From the NCBI GenBank assembly GCA_014338405.1, contig JTDE01002926.1:22587-86586 (forward strand): a stretch of 64,000 bases of DNA, written 5' to 3'. The position numbers and the translations under genes were made by a program. Source of the stretch: Paragonimus skrjabini miyazakii (taxonomy: Eukaryota; Platyhelminthes; Trematoda; Plagiorchiida; Troglotrematidae). This document shows, one piece after another, positions 28,701-40,700 of the stretch. The notes beneath the pieces were generated by a model. That model made no database searches. It had not been told where the DNA came from and saw only the letters and a list, made by a program, of their open reading frames with translations. The number at the start of each line of letters is the position of its first letter. Within the stretch, counting starts at the first letter, position 1.

Positions 28701-31700
28701 AAGAATTTCGCTTCTTACGACCTTCGATTGATCGCTCTTGTCCCGGTAAATCGGACGAGTTGGTGGTACGACAACAACCACAACAGCGCTTGTAATTTTT
28801 TTTACGGCTCCACTATTGATGTATACTACACGTCGGTTACAGCAACATTCATATAAACGTCTAATCATGCGACACACTTTCTAAGCTGATAAACTTAATA
28901 GGTATCATATACTTGAACCTTAAATACAGCGCTGGAGTAAAGTTGAAACATACACATATTTTGGCTGCATAGAAGTATTAAGTCTTCTAAACATTGTCTT
29001 ATAAAACATTTTATCTTTGAATGATAACGAAGTATGTCACTTTCTCTGATACGTTTGAAATTTGGAACAACGTTTGGACCAGCGCACAGTCTATGTGCCA
29101 TCACTTTCATATCCGTTTCCAAAGTCCGGTGTTTTCAAGTCAGATCTCTTCAGTTAAGAGGATATCCTAGAAATGTTAAACAGTTCATCTGAGGTGAAGC
29201 AAATTTCCGATACTTCCGAACTAATATCAATTTACATAAAACCAGAACAAAAAAGAGAATGTGCGCTTACCAATACTGGTAGATTTCGTGTTATTCGTTA
29301 GCCAACAGTTCCTGTTAACTGCTTATTATCGCCTTTGATGTCATTTTTTTTATATTCGTTGGCTTCAGATTAACATGAAATGTACATGCTTGCTAAATTG
29401 CTAACAAAAACATAAATTACATCACTGTATCAATATGAGATTAAACAGGTTAGTGGCACGTTCAATTTCAGGAATATACATTTCCCGTTTTATCTGTGGG
29501 TTGTCTTCTTTCCACAGCATGTAACTGGACAAACGAAAATTTTAAAAGGACAACAGCAGAAGTTATAACAACCATACAACCACGTAACCCCCTGATCATC
29601 GAGGTTGACGATGATGTTTCATGTGAGTTTTATCTCGAGCACTGAAAATCGGCATGGAGAGTAGGTAGTCATCGATCGTTTCTGCTCTAAACTTGAATAC
29701 CTTGTGAATGACAATATGCTATTAAAGAATAAAACAACATACATATTCGAATGCTGGTGCAGGTAACAAATCCCTGAGTACTTACAGGTGCACTTCTCAT
29801 CTAATCCAGTTTGTTTATGAAGTAAAAAGCACAACAAAAGTTTAGTCAATCACTAGTGCTGATCAGCAGCACGTAGCCGAGGTGAGTACACATTGTTAGG
29901 TCTACCAGGAAAACCGGTCTTCATAACCAAATTACGTACTGACTTGACGAAGTAGAGATACGTTGATCGACCTCTAACTTCCGATCGCGCATCATCTAGT
30001 CAGTAGTGTCAAGCCGTGCGCAAATCAGGTTCTCTGGTGACAGTAATCGCTTGTTATACTCTGTGGAAGGCACCGCTGACAGAAATCTACGACGGATATT
30101 GTGTTTGTCTGTTCTTACCACTGTGTCAAACTATGACAGCATAGACATTTTTGTGTTTGCACTGTTTCTCTTTGTATGGGAGATCTTATTCCTTGACTAA
30201 TCGGTCAGCGGCTGACGTCTTCATATAGTACTTTTGGATAGTCTTCTGCGTTTTGAAAGAATCAGGGATTTTGAAACAATGTGAGCAAATAATTGAAAAT
30301 CCCTGTAGAAATCATATAAAACAATTTTTTCTCTTCAGCGAACAGCACTGTTTCCGACAAATTCTCATTTTAAGCGGGTACAACTATATATTAAGTCAAG
30401 TAACATTGAGGGAAGTTATTGATCGAAAATAGTACGGTTGGGTAAAACACGAGCACGACTCCGGTGTGGTTATGCTCACAAGTGTGGTAGGTTTTAGGAA
30501 GTCGGTGTTATACATATGTATTCAAATCTATGTGCACCAATGACCTCAGCTTGTTTCAACCATCATGGAACCCTTGAGAACCGCTATTCAGTTAACACCG
30601 TCTTACCACTCCCGCATGTGCTTCCGAAATTTCGCTTTATTAGGCAAAACGTTCGTCATTTTTTAAATGTAATCGTCCCTGTTCAGCGGACTACTTCCTG
30701 CTTCATAACCGAGTAATCGTTTTTCAATGCATTTAACTCCTTTAAATAGGAATTTTTGGGTAACCCATAGGATGAGGTTTTACGAACAATGTACTTGTAG
30801 TAAGCATTAACAGGAGTGGATTTGAAAAGATTAGAATTGGGTAAGGAAGACGAGCATAACTAAAACTGGTTTGTAAAGCTTTCAAATTAAACCCCAGGAT
30901 TACGTTGGTTACATTTGCGAAGTGCTTTTGCAAGATTGCTGTGATTTAATGTTTGTTGACCGATTTGTACACTTGGAAAGCTGCAACAGCGACGGCATCA
31001 GAGGTGTAGGGAATGAAATAGAAGCGCGTATCTCCAAGACTGGGACAGTGTTCGTTAATCTGAAGCACCCATGGCGACAGAGAGGTATCTCTCTGTAACC
31101 TAAGGGTCGCGTATATCAGACAACAGTGAGGGCTGTATTACTATATGGCAGCGAAATCTGGCCACTCATGGAAGAAGACTTTAACCGTCATCAGGTGTTT
31201 GACCACCGATATCTGCGTTCAGTCGCTCGTATCGGGTGGCACCAACGAGTGAGTAACGAGGAGGTTAGGAAGCGGGTGTTTGACACTGATTGTCAAACAA
31301 GTTCTTTTGTCTAACCCTTAAATTTACAAGAACTTAGATGGTTGAGTTATGTACTAAAAACGCCAGCTAGTCGTCTGCCACACCGAGCATTGTTTGCCGA
31401 CGCTGCGGTCGACTGGCGCAAGGTGTGAGGTGGACAGACGATGACCTGGTGTAGACAAATGAAGTCGTTCACGAAGGGGTTGGTCGCTGTAGATCGGGTT
31501 CGTCTCCCCGATTGGGGCCCTCACAACTTCCAGGGTAGGTGACTGGAGACGTTAAGTGAGATGTCAGCTAATAGAGCTCAGTGTCTTGAACGTTGTCGTT
31601 TTTTGTCCGAGTCGTCTGTGAAATAAGTGCACTTCATGACACACAACAGTAAAAGCCGTAAGGAAGCTGTCTTGCTGATGACGTCTTACTTTCACTTACA

Positions 31701-34700
31701 GCTCGGTTGTTTGTTTGCAAGATGTAGGCGCCTTGATGTTGTGTGTTTGAATATAGACGTAGCCATTTTCAGTAGTTAGGTCCCCCCACCCTTCTTTTTA
31801 ATTCCTCTCTTCCTATACAGGGTTTGCCTTTTTCACCTTCGTGGTTGTGTGGTGGTTAAGCCTCAGTGTGAACCACTGATGTATTACTGTCTATGATGAT
31901 GGTGATGATGGTAACAGAATCTTTATACCTAGCGACAATATTTCAGCCATCGTTTTACTCAACGTCAGAAATGAAATATTATGAAGATATCATTCAGGTT
32001 GGTCAGGGAATTATATCCGAGGCTTCTTTGGACTGCACAAAATAGTAGGGTTGTCCGCTTTTTCTCGGTTGAACTTTTTATAATCTTCTGCACACATTCG
32101 GAGCTCTCACTTATCACTCCTGGTAGGTTCTGGACCACAGGGTAACGTTGAATTTGACCACGTTCCAATTCGGCTAACCGGAATGCAGAGATGGAGAGTG
32201 GGCTTCACAAAATTTACCGTGCTCCGTCCACCGCGTCACAAAAAACCAAGTGGCGTACCCTATCTACAGGCGAGGCGATCGCGATCCGATTACACCACCC
32301 GGAGTTGTCTGTCCAAAAACAGTTCGTTCACACCTCGGGATTACCATAGCCAAACACGTACATCCAACCCATATGACAATTTGATCCCGTTCCCCCCTCC
32401 ACCTGCCAACCCACCCAAACTAACACGGACTTCCTAAAACCTACCACACTTGTGAGCATAACCACACCGGTGTCGTGCTCGTGTTTTGCCCAACCGTACT
32501 ATTTTCGATCAATAACTTCCCTCAATGTTACTTGACTTAATATATAGTTGTACCCGCTTAAAATGAGAATTTGTCGGAAACAGTGCTGTTCGCTGAAGAG
32601 AAAAAATTGTTTTATATGATTTCTACAGGGATTTTCAATTATTTGCTCACACTGTGTCAAAATCCCTGATTCTTTCAAAACGCAGAAGACTATCCAAAAG
32701 TACTATATGAAGACGTCAGCCGCTGACCGATTAGTCAAGGAATAAGATCTCCCATACAAAGAGAAACAGTGCAAACACAAAAATGTCTATGCTGTCATAG
32801 TTTGACACAGTGGTAAGAACAGACAAACACAATATCCGTCGTAGATTTCTGTCAGCGGTGCCTTCCACAGAGTATAACAAGCGATTACTGTCACCAGAGA
32901 ACCTGATTTGCGCACGGCTTGACACTACTGACTAGATGATGCGCGATCGGAAGTTAGAGGTCGATCAACGTATCTCTACCTCAAAATGAAAATTAAACTT
33001 CAGTGAAACTGCAATGATTTCATCGGTAAACCAACAGACAGCAAGACCGTGCTCGATCAATTGAACAACTGATGGTCAACAACTCTGTTGTCAAGTGATC
33101 TGGCCAAAATCATTCGAGAGAACAGTATGGTTGTTGCAATGACAGTGCTTTCAGTTTCTATCATTCAGTTGTACACTACTGATAAGTAACTTCAAATTTT
33201 TATGTATTTTTGATAGCCTCACCCAGTTTTCTGGATTCGACGAAAAAGACAACAACCAATCTGTCCCCATCGCAACCGGAATGCATAACCTGTGCTCCAC
33301 TTTCCAAAACAGATTGTGATTTGCAAATTCGAAGTTCGGAACGTGAATTGTTCATGTTAAATTCGAAACGACCAATGATGGTCGATACTCCGACAGACAG
33401 TAAGTCCAAAATCAGTTAACCTTTTGTAACAGGCATACTTACCTAGAAAATTACGATTACGGTTACGAATTGAGTCTGTTCGTTCCATAGAGTTCAGCTA
33501 GTTTGTTTTATGTTGACTAAGTTAATCCGTCTACAGGACATAAGAATTCACTTTCATGATCGAACGGGTTCGGTCATAGAGAGGCCAATGTGCGGAAGTA
33601 CAATTAACTATTCAACTTATGGGAAGAATTATTTGAGAAGAATTAAACAAACCTATATACACTAGAATCATACGAAACAGGGAAGCAGACCTTAAAGTCC
33701 TTCTGTAACAACCGAACACACTGCGCCAACATTCTCTTTGCTACATGAACTCATAACAAATCTAGAAAGTATTCTCGCCACTATCCAAGAGGATCTGCAA
33801 TTTTGGTATTTTATAAACTTGAATTGCCGTTTCTCAACTCAACTAGATGAAGTTACAAAACATGTCAACTGATCCTCAATTTAGTTTCTTGATGAATTCC
33901 AGGACCGGTTTGATAAGTGAAGTTTGCTTAAGTTTTACTTACAATAAAATTGACAATAAAAACAATGCCCAGACAAAACAGAAAGGCAAACAATGCAAGA
34001 TACCCGTTGGAGTACAGATAACAGGAAAAAATGCCCCAGTGGAATGGATACATAATTGTTTCTAGAAACACCACGCTGGTAAAATCCCAAACCGATCATA
34101 AAATCAATCAAACGTCATAATAGAGTTTTGGCCGAAAGAAACCCGCGCCTGCGGTTTATAATATGATGCATATGTGAGTAGAACGAACCCGAGTTTTTAT
34201 CGGATGACAGCTAACTATAGTGGAAAGTGTTTTATTGAATACCTCACTTATAAACGTATATATCGCCATGTAGTCAGCACGTACAGGCATTTCCTCTTAA
34301 CCTTGGTTACTTCTTGTGTTTGCGGTTATCTCATTTGCCCACTTGACTGTTCCTGATTACGCTAACAAAATGTATCTTTTTTGATAATTCTTTACTAGTA
34401 CATACAATGTCAGACACTATATTGTGGCTTGCCGAACGCTTCAGAGTACGTAGTATGAAAGTGCAAAGTACCTCTGCAAGACTACTGTGATCGTGTAAAT
34501 TTGATGTTAGGTAATAAATTTGTGGAGGTTGTTGACTGATTTCCGTACCTAGAAGGTTGCATCAGCAGCTATAAGGGTATGTGGGATGAAATACAAGTTC
34601 GAATCTTCAAGATTACAGTGGTGTTATTCTACCTGGGACATTTGTTTGAAGGTTAAGAATTGCATATACAAAGTAACTGCATGGAACCTGGGCTGTTCAG

Positions 34701-37700
34701 GGCAGAAGATGTCTGCGATCGGTCGTCTGCATTGAGTGGCACCAACGAGTAAACAACGAAAAAGTTAGGATGCAGGTATTTGGTTGTGACTATCAGCGGA
34801 GTTCTTTTGTTCAAACTCTACGTTCATGCAGACCTAGATGACTAGACCATATACTAAAAATGTCAGCTAGTTGTCCCCAATGCTAAGCACTCTTTGACGA
34901 TGTCGACTAGCATAAGGTGTTAAGTGGACAGATGAAAGACAAACGTGAAATAATTTACCATGGGGTTGGCCACTGTAGGTCAGGTTTGTCTTCCGGCCTT
35001 TGACTCTCGTGACTCATACAGTTGTTGGCTGAAGATTGTAAGTGAGGTGGCGGCTAATCGACTTAGCGGCGTGAATGTTGTTGTCGTTTGACCGAGTTGT
35101 GTGCGAACTAACTGTTCTTACTGGCACAGGACAGTGAAGACCGTAAGGAGGCTATCCTACTGACGATACTTTACTTTCATTCACAGCTCGGTTGTTTGTC
35201 TGAAATTTGTAGACGACGTGATGCTGGACGTATAGAGTAGGAGCGTAGCTGCTTCTGGTGGTGACGACCTCTCCTTGCCATTTCATTTTTTGCGCGGTGC
35301 TTGCATTTTACATGGTTGTATGGCAGTTACGTATCTGTGCAAACCACTGGTGCACTGTTGCCTTCCATGGTGATGATGCTACTGCTGATGCTGACACATG
35401 CGTCCCTATATGTATGCATGCGCATGAGGAATGTTTCTCTTATGTGAAGCATTGAATTAAAATTCCGTGTTTAGATAGTTAAGTCGCTTGAAATACTGTT
35501 TGAGCAACGCGGTCATTTGTCAGTGCGTATTTCGGAACGTTAAGGACCCATTATCAATTGATCTAAAAATCAAGTTGCAAAAACTGCGATGGTTGAGTTA
35601 CATATTTTGCATGTCAGTTGTACGTTTTCCGCATCGGGTATTACTTACCGAAATCACCAACAGTTGGACAGAATTGCAGGATATTCAAGCGCTGACCGGT
35701 TCATAAACTAAGAAGAGCTCGACTATACCTTCGACTAAAGTGTGTAGGTGCTATCTGTTTGGTTGGAGTCCTCGTGAGCATTCAAATCGCAGGTTAGAGA
35801 CGCTGTGCAAAACGGCAACGTGCCCCAGTCAGTGGTATACCTGTATTTCTACCACTTCTGGTTCTTCTGCTTAACCTTGTTTTATTCTTTTTGGCAATCC
35901 CTGGGTTATTCCACGTCACCTTCGGGAGAGGGGCGGAGGTTGCTATAACCACAGTACGTTGTGGACAACATCACCGCCAGTATGAATGAATGGCTGGAAA
36001 TGCATTCATTTCTGGATGTTCTGAATAATCTACTAAGCCCTGATAAGCGGGTAGATAAACATGTATGAGGAAATTGCTTCCACAAGAATAATGTTATTAC
36101 CATGACCAGTAGAAAATAAAACATTCTCCGTGGTCACCACAATTTTGAATCTAAAGTCGCCCTGTGATTTTCAGGATTTAGAAAAATCATGATTGTTGGG
36201 TAAGCTTGAATATCTGCAGCATAAATGGCGGTCAGTTGACGAAAATTTCAGTCTAGTTAATACTGCTTTGTTGGCTTTGTCTATCTTGCACCAATTCTAG
36301 CCATTTTGATTGGTAATTAAATTCATACATAAATAAAACGGTTTTAACGTGGCGGACTCTGTGATAAACCTGATTAATTATCGCAAATCTGTTGAAACTA
36401 AAAGATATAACCGCTTTTTACATATGAAGCGAGACAATGACCATCTTTCTTAAAACCAATTGTATCACTCATATAGACCAAGTTGAAGAATGCATCAATT
36501 TGCCGGAAGAGAAGGTGAGTTTTCAAAATTATTTCCGTGAATGTTTACTACGTAAACTGTTTATTGAATAACAGGAAATCACAGCATATTTTTTAAAATC
36601 GTTTGTCAGCAATATTTGTATTGTATGATGCAAAATTATTACATCCCATTTCCAGAACAAATAGATACTAGAGATTTGTGCAGAATCATCAGAGAATTGC
36701 GGACGTAATTTCCAAGTCAATGATTTTGAAACCTCCGACAATTGCGAAATGACTAGACATCGGTCAAGTACCTCGCATGGTCTACCCAGAGCTACAATTT
36801 TGGTTTGTATGCAATTCAAGATCGATGGGCTTTTACAATGAAAAAAAGTATTTAGATGAGTAGACAAAACGGGAATGTGTTACAAATTCAGCTTATCGGT
36901 ATGCCATATCAACCGCTTCATACGGTCACAATCCATCCTCTTCGATGACTGAACTAGAGAATCATAACAATGTGGATAACATCAAAACACTCGGCTTTTT
37001 TTTTGAAAATCCAGCGTACCATTTACTGACGCGCCATCCATCAAACCCATCAGCTCATTTTTATACGCGTACAAACAATTCGTGCTGACGCTTCATTCGT
37101 CTGTTTGTTTTACGTGTGGCTATAACGTGCTGATGAAGTTAAGCGCGTACCTGTGTGTTCATAATTTTTATGACCCTATCCCTCTTCCGTTATGAGGACT
37201 TTATTATTATCCAGTAACATTAACCTATGTACTGAAATTTTACGGAATGGCAATCCAGAAAGCGTGAACCGAGTCTTTCGGCTTTTCCGTCAAAGTCGTT
37301 AAAGTAAAAACGAGTTGATCCGTAGATCATTAAATCATTTTAAACTGCTCACTCACAAAACAAATCATTTTTTCAAAGTTACCAAAACCTTTTAGGTTTT
37401 CACATACATACAAAAAACATAAACAGCTAATCACCCTCAGCAGTTGACACAAGGGAGCGTAACAATTAAGGAAGGTGATTTACATAACTCTTTACAACCC
37501 CTGTGGTTTGGTGGATATGTTCGGACTATTTATTTGAAGTCTGCTCACAGATAATTGGTTTAAGTTACCGATATCAGTTGCATTGATGAGAACCAACTAA
37601 CTGGAATCAGTTAGCCCTCAACACGCTTATTGACACCGAGATCAATCAGTTGCAAAAGCAGGTGCTATAAATTGCTAAAAGTACCACAATTAGAGTCCTA

Positions 37701-40700
37701 TTAGTTCGGTAAGACTGGTCCTATAGACCGCAATCAACACTTATACTGATTCTATTTTATGTTGATTGTGTTACCATTTGGCAACTTGCAGGCAATTTTT
37801 CGGACTCATATTGAGCAGCTGTTGTTATACTCCTTTTACTTGTTTGCTTATAAATGATTGCGCAATCTTTGCCGAAGCCTCAGCCTACTAGGGTAAAATA
37901 AGAAACGGTCAATTAAAGGTTAGGCAAAAATAACAGTCAATTGCAAGTTGAGAAATGTAGAACCTGTTTGTCTCTTAGGCTACGGGCTTCGTGATCAAAG
38001 AAGCCTTTGATTAGTGGCATCTGAAGAAGTAATGGCTGATTGATGAGTGTTGTTTNNNNNNNNNNNNNNNNNNNNNNNNNNNNNNNNNNNNNNNNNNNNN
38101 NNNNNNNNNNNNNNNNNNNNNNNNNNNNNNNNNNNNNNNNNNNNNNNNNNNNNNNAGCAAATCGAGTAGTGACAGCCACAAAGAAGCTGTATTGCATAAT
38201 TTTTTTCTTACTCCTAAATAATACACGGTAGCTTGCACGCAGTGGATGGGCACGATCCATCGGGTGTTAGAGTTTGGACGGTAAACTTATGAAAACTATG
38301 TCTTATTCTCCAAACTCTTCTGTTTTTCGATCATGGTTTTCCCGTTCTTCTGGTTGAACAGCAGTATAGCGACAGTATCACTTACTATGTTAGTGCTACC
38401 TCAAAAGACAAAGTACCGATATGCTTTTCGTCTACAAAAATTTTGTCCTAGTTGTGTCGACCGCCTACCATTTTTTACGTTGCAAATTTAACGCCCCAAC
38501 TACCGACTTTTGGTAGGAGATTTCAGTTCCAGCTTTCTAGTCATTTACAAGAAAGTATGCTACTAAATTTTACGCTCATCCTTGATATGCCACAAAATCA
38601 ATAACTACATTTTAAACTACTGCCTGAGGTCTCAGTTGTTTAAAGTTCTCCCGGTTTGGAAGCTACATCATTAAGCATTTTAAAAAAATACCTTATCGCT
38701 TACAGATTACTACGGAACGTACAACCGGCTTTCCTAGAGTGAGTTATTGCATAATGTCCATGCTGTTTGCAATGCTCGGTTGTTGTACTTGCCGTTAATT
38801 GTTTTTAGGAATGCCAGTTTCATATGATGACTAGCTTCCAATTGGGTACGGTTTAGATTTTGTCAAACGAACAGCAAAATGGTGTAGGTCTTGAAATAGT
38901 TTACTCGTTCTTATAAAAACTAATGAGTCTAATTCTAAAACAAATCTAACCTCCAACTGTAATCATTTTCATCATAGCAGCCATGAGCCTAACCAAAGGG
39001 TACTGTGGCTCAGGCCGCCGCTCACCTCAACAGTGACGTGGGATATCTTAGAAGAAAACGTTACTAAAAAGGTTGAAAATTATTAAAAGAAGACTAAGAG
39101 GGAGAACTAAAAATGGTATGGATACAGGTACGCCACTGACTGCGACACATTGCCATCTCGGATAGCGTCTCCAACCAGCGGTTTGAATGATCACGCGGAC
39201 CCCAGCCAGGCAGGTGACACCTACCCACTTTGCTCAATGGGGCAGTCAAGGTCTTCATATTTCGTGACCATGTTGTTGCTTGACCACTAAGTGGTTTTAC
39301 CCAAATGTTGGTGGCCTCAATATATAATGCCCGGTACGGTAAACGATCAGATGACATACGGAGTACGTGACCTAACCATCGCAAACTGTGTAACATGATT
39401 AGTTGACCAATTGATCGCGCATCCTGAGCGTTCCGGAATACGCGCCGGCGAACTGCCATATTGTTCACGCGATCAGTCCACTTAATATGGACCAATTCGC
39501 GGAGACAACGATGGTCAAATACAGCAAGCCTGTTGATATCTTCTTTGCGAACAGGCCACGTTTCCGAACCATAAAGCAACATGGAACGTACATAGGCATT
39601 ATATACCCTTCCTTTCAGCGACAACCGGACGTCTTTTCGACGCCACAGATGACGCAGTTTGGCAAATGCAACTCGTGTCTTTGCTGTCCTCGTTGATATC
39701 TCATCATCAATATTACAGGCTGATGAGATAGTGCTACCCAAGTATGTGAAACTGTCCACAGTCTCAAGTTGGTTACCTGCAATGAAGAAAGTAGGAGTGG
39801 AAACGCCCAAGTCTTGAAGCAACTCAGGAACTCGACGGATAGATCCGTCAGCAGCTTCTACTCTGACCATGAGTCTACATGAAATTTATGTGATAATTCA
39901 CATGAGGAAGTTCTCTCCTTGTCTAAGGTTAGACCAGTTCTGCATCGCCCTAATGTCTAGTCCAACCACTAATACTTCGTGGACGGCGGTTCCTTCCTGT
40001 TTCATCCAGCCCAGTATTTTTTCCACTCCTCATACATCTTTTCAAGACGAGTAGCCCTCTTACGATCGACAACGTCCTTGAAAACCTCAAGGAAGATTCG
40101 AACCTCCACCTTTTCAAACAGCTGCAGCTACAGCACTGATATCTTTGATTTGATCGTCGCACTATCTATAGTGCCTAAAACACTGTTGGCACTAAGGAGC
40201 CATTTAACTATTGGTGTTTACTTCTTCGTGATTGTGTAGCAGTTAAGCATCAGTATGAACAGTTGGTGTATTGCTGTATGTAAGGGTGATAATATCTGTG
40301 TTTTGTTGAAACTGGCACATACCATGGAATTATGCACCGCCGATTATTTCAGGACGTTCGCAATTACTTAGACAGGTAATCAGGTTTCACAATTTGTGAT
40401 GATTTGGCCACGTACACCGCATATAATTTGCGTGACGGGCATTATCTACTGAAATCACCGACAGTTGGACAAAGCTGTGTGGTGGTTATGCAACGACGTG
40501 ATCACGAAATATGAAGACCTTGATCATTCCATTGAGTACGTCGGGTAGGTTTTGCCTACCCTGCTTAGGTCCTCGAGAGCCGTCAAATCGACAGCCAGAA
40601 ACACTGTCCGAGAGGGCAGTGTGAAGCAGTTAATGGTGATTGCGCTCATGTCAACCGTTATTCTTCTGGTTGGCCTTGTTCCTTCAATCTTCATGCTTTT

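Larger units (their letters stand above)
29952..32979. mobile_element. Element with 559-bp terminal inverted repeats, RTE inserted inside
   Basis: The left arm 29952-30510 and right arm 32421-32979 are equal in length and near-identical reverse complements; I saw only a few mismatches. Outer ends read gtagagatacgttgatcgac on both arms; inner ends read near gtgtta. The 1.9-kb interior holds an RTE fragment and no transposase that I can recognise. The structure fits a fold-back or MITE-like DNA element, or a recent inverted duplication. No clear target-site duplication. It sits wholly in the DNAAF1 intron 29623-33216. Confidence 0.82.
33400..36433. other. DNAAF1 intron with two RTE fragments; may hide a missing exon
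   Basis: Carries RTE remnants at 34430-35400 and 35470-35990. The phase clash between exons 33217-33399 and 36434-36514 implies an unrecognised small exon here. The 72-codon frame 33847-34065 is not convincing. Confidence 0.5.

Noticed and set aside
30006..30200. Apparent duplicated 64-residue gene (second copy 32731-32925, opposite strand)
   Set aside because: Identity is explained by the 559-bp inverted repeat; the frame has no protein-like features.
37937..38260. ORFs running through the 100-N gap
   Set aside because: Frames are artefacts of the N placeholder.
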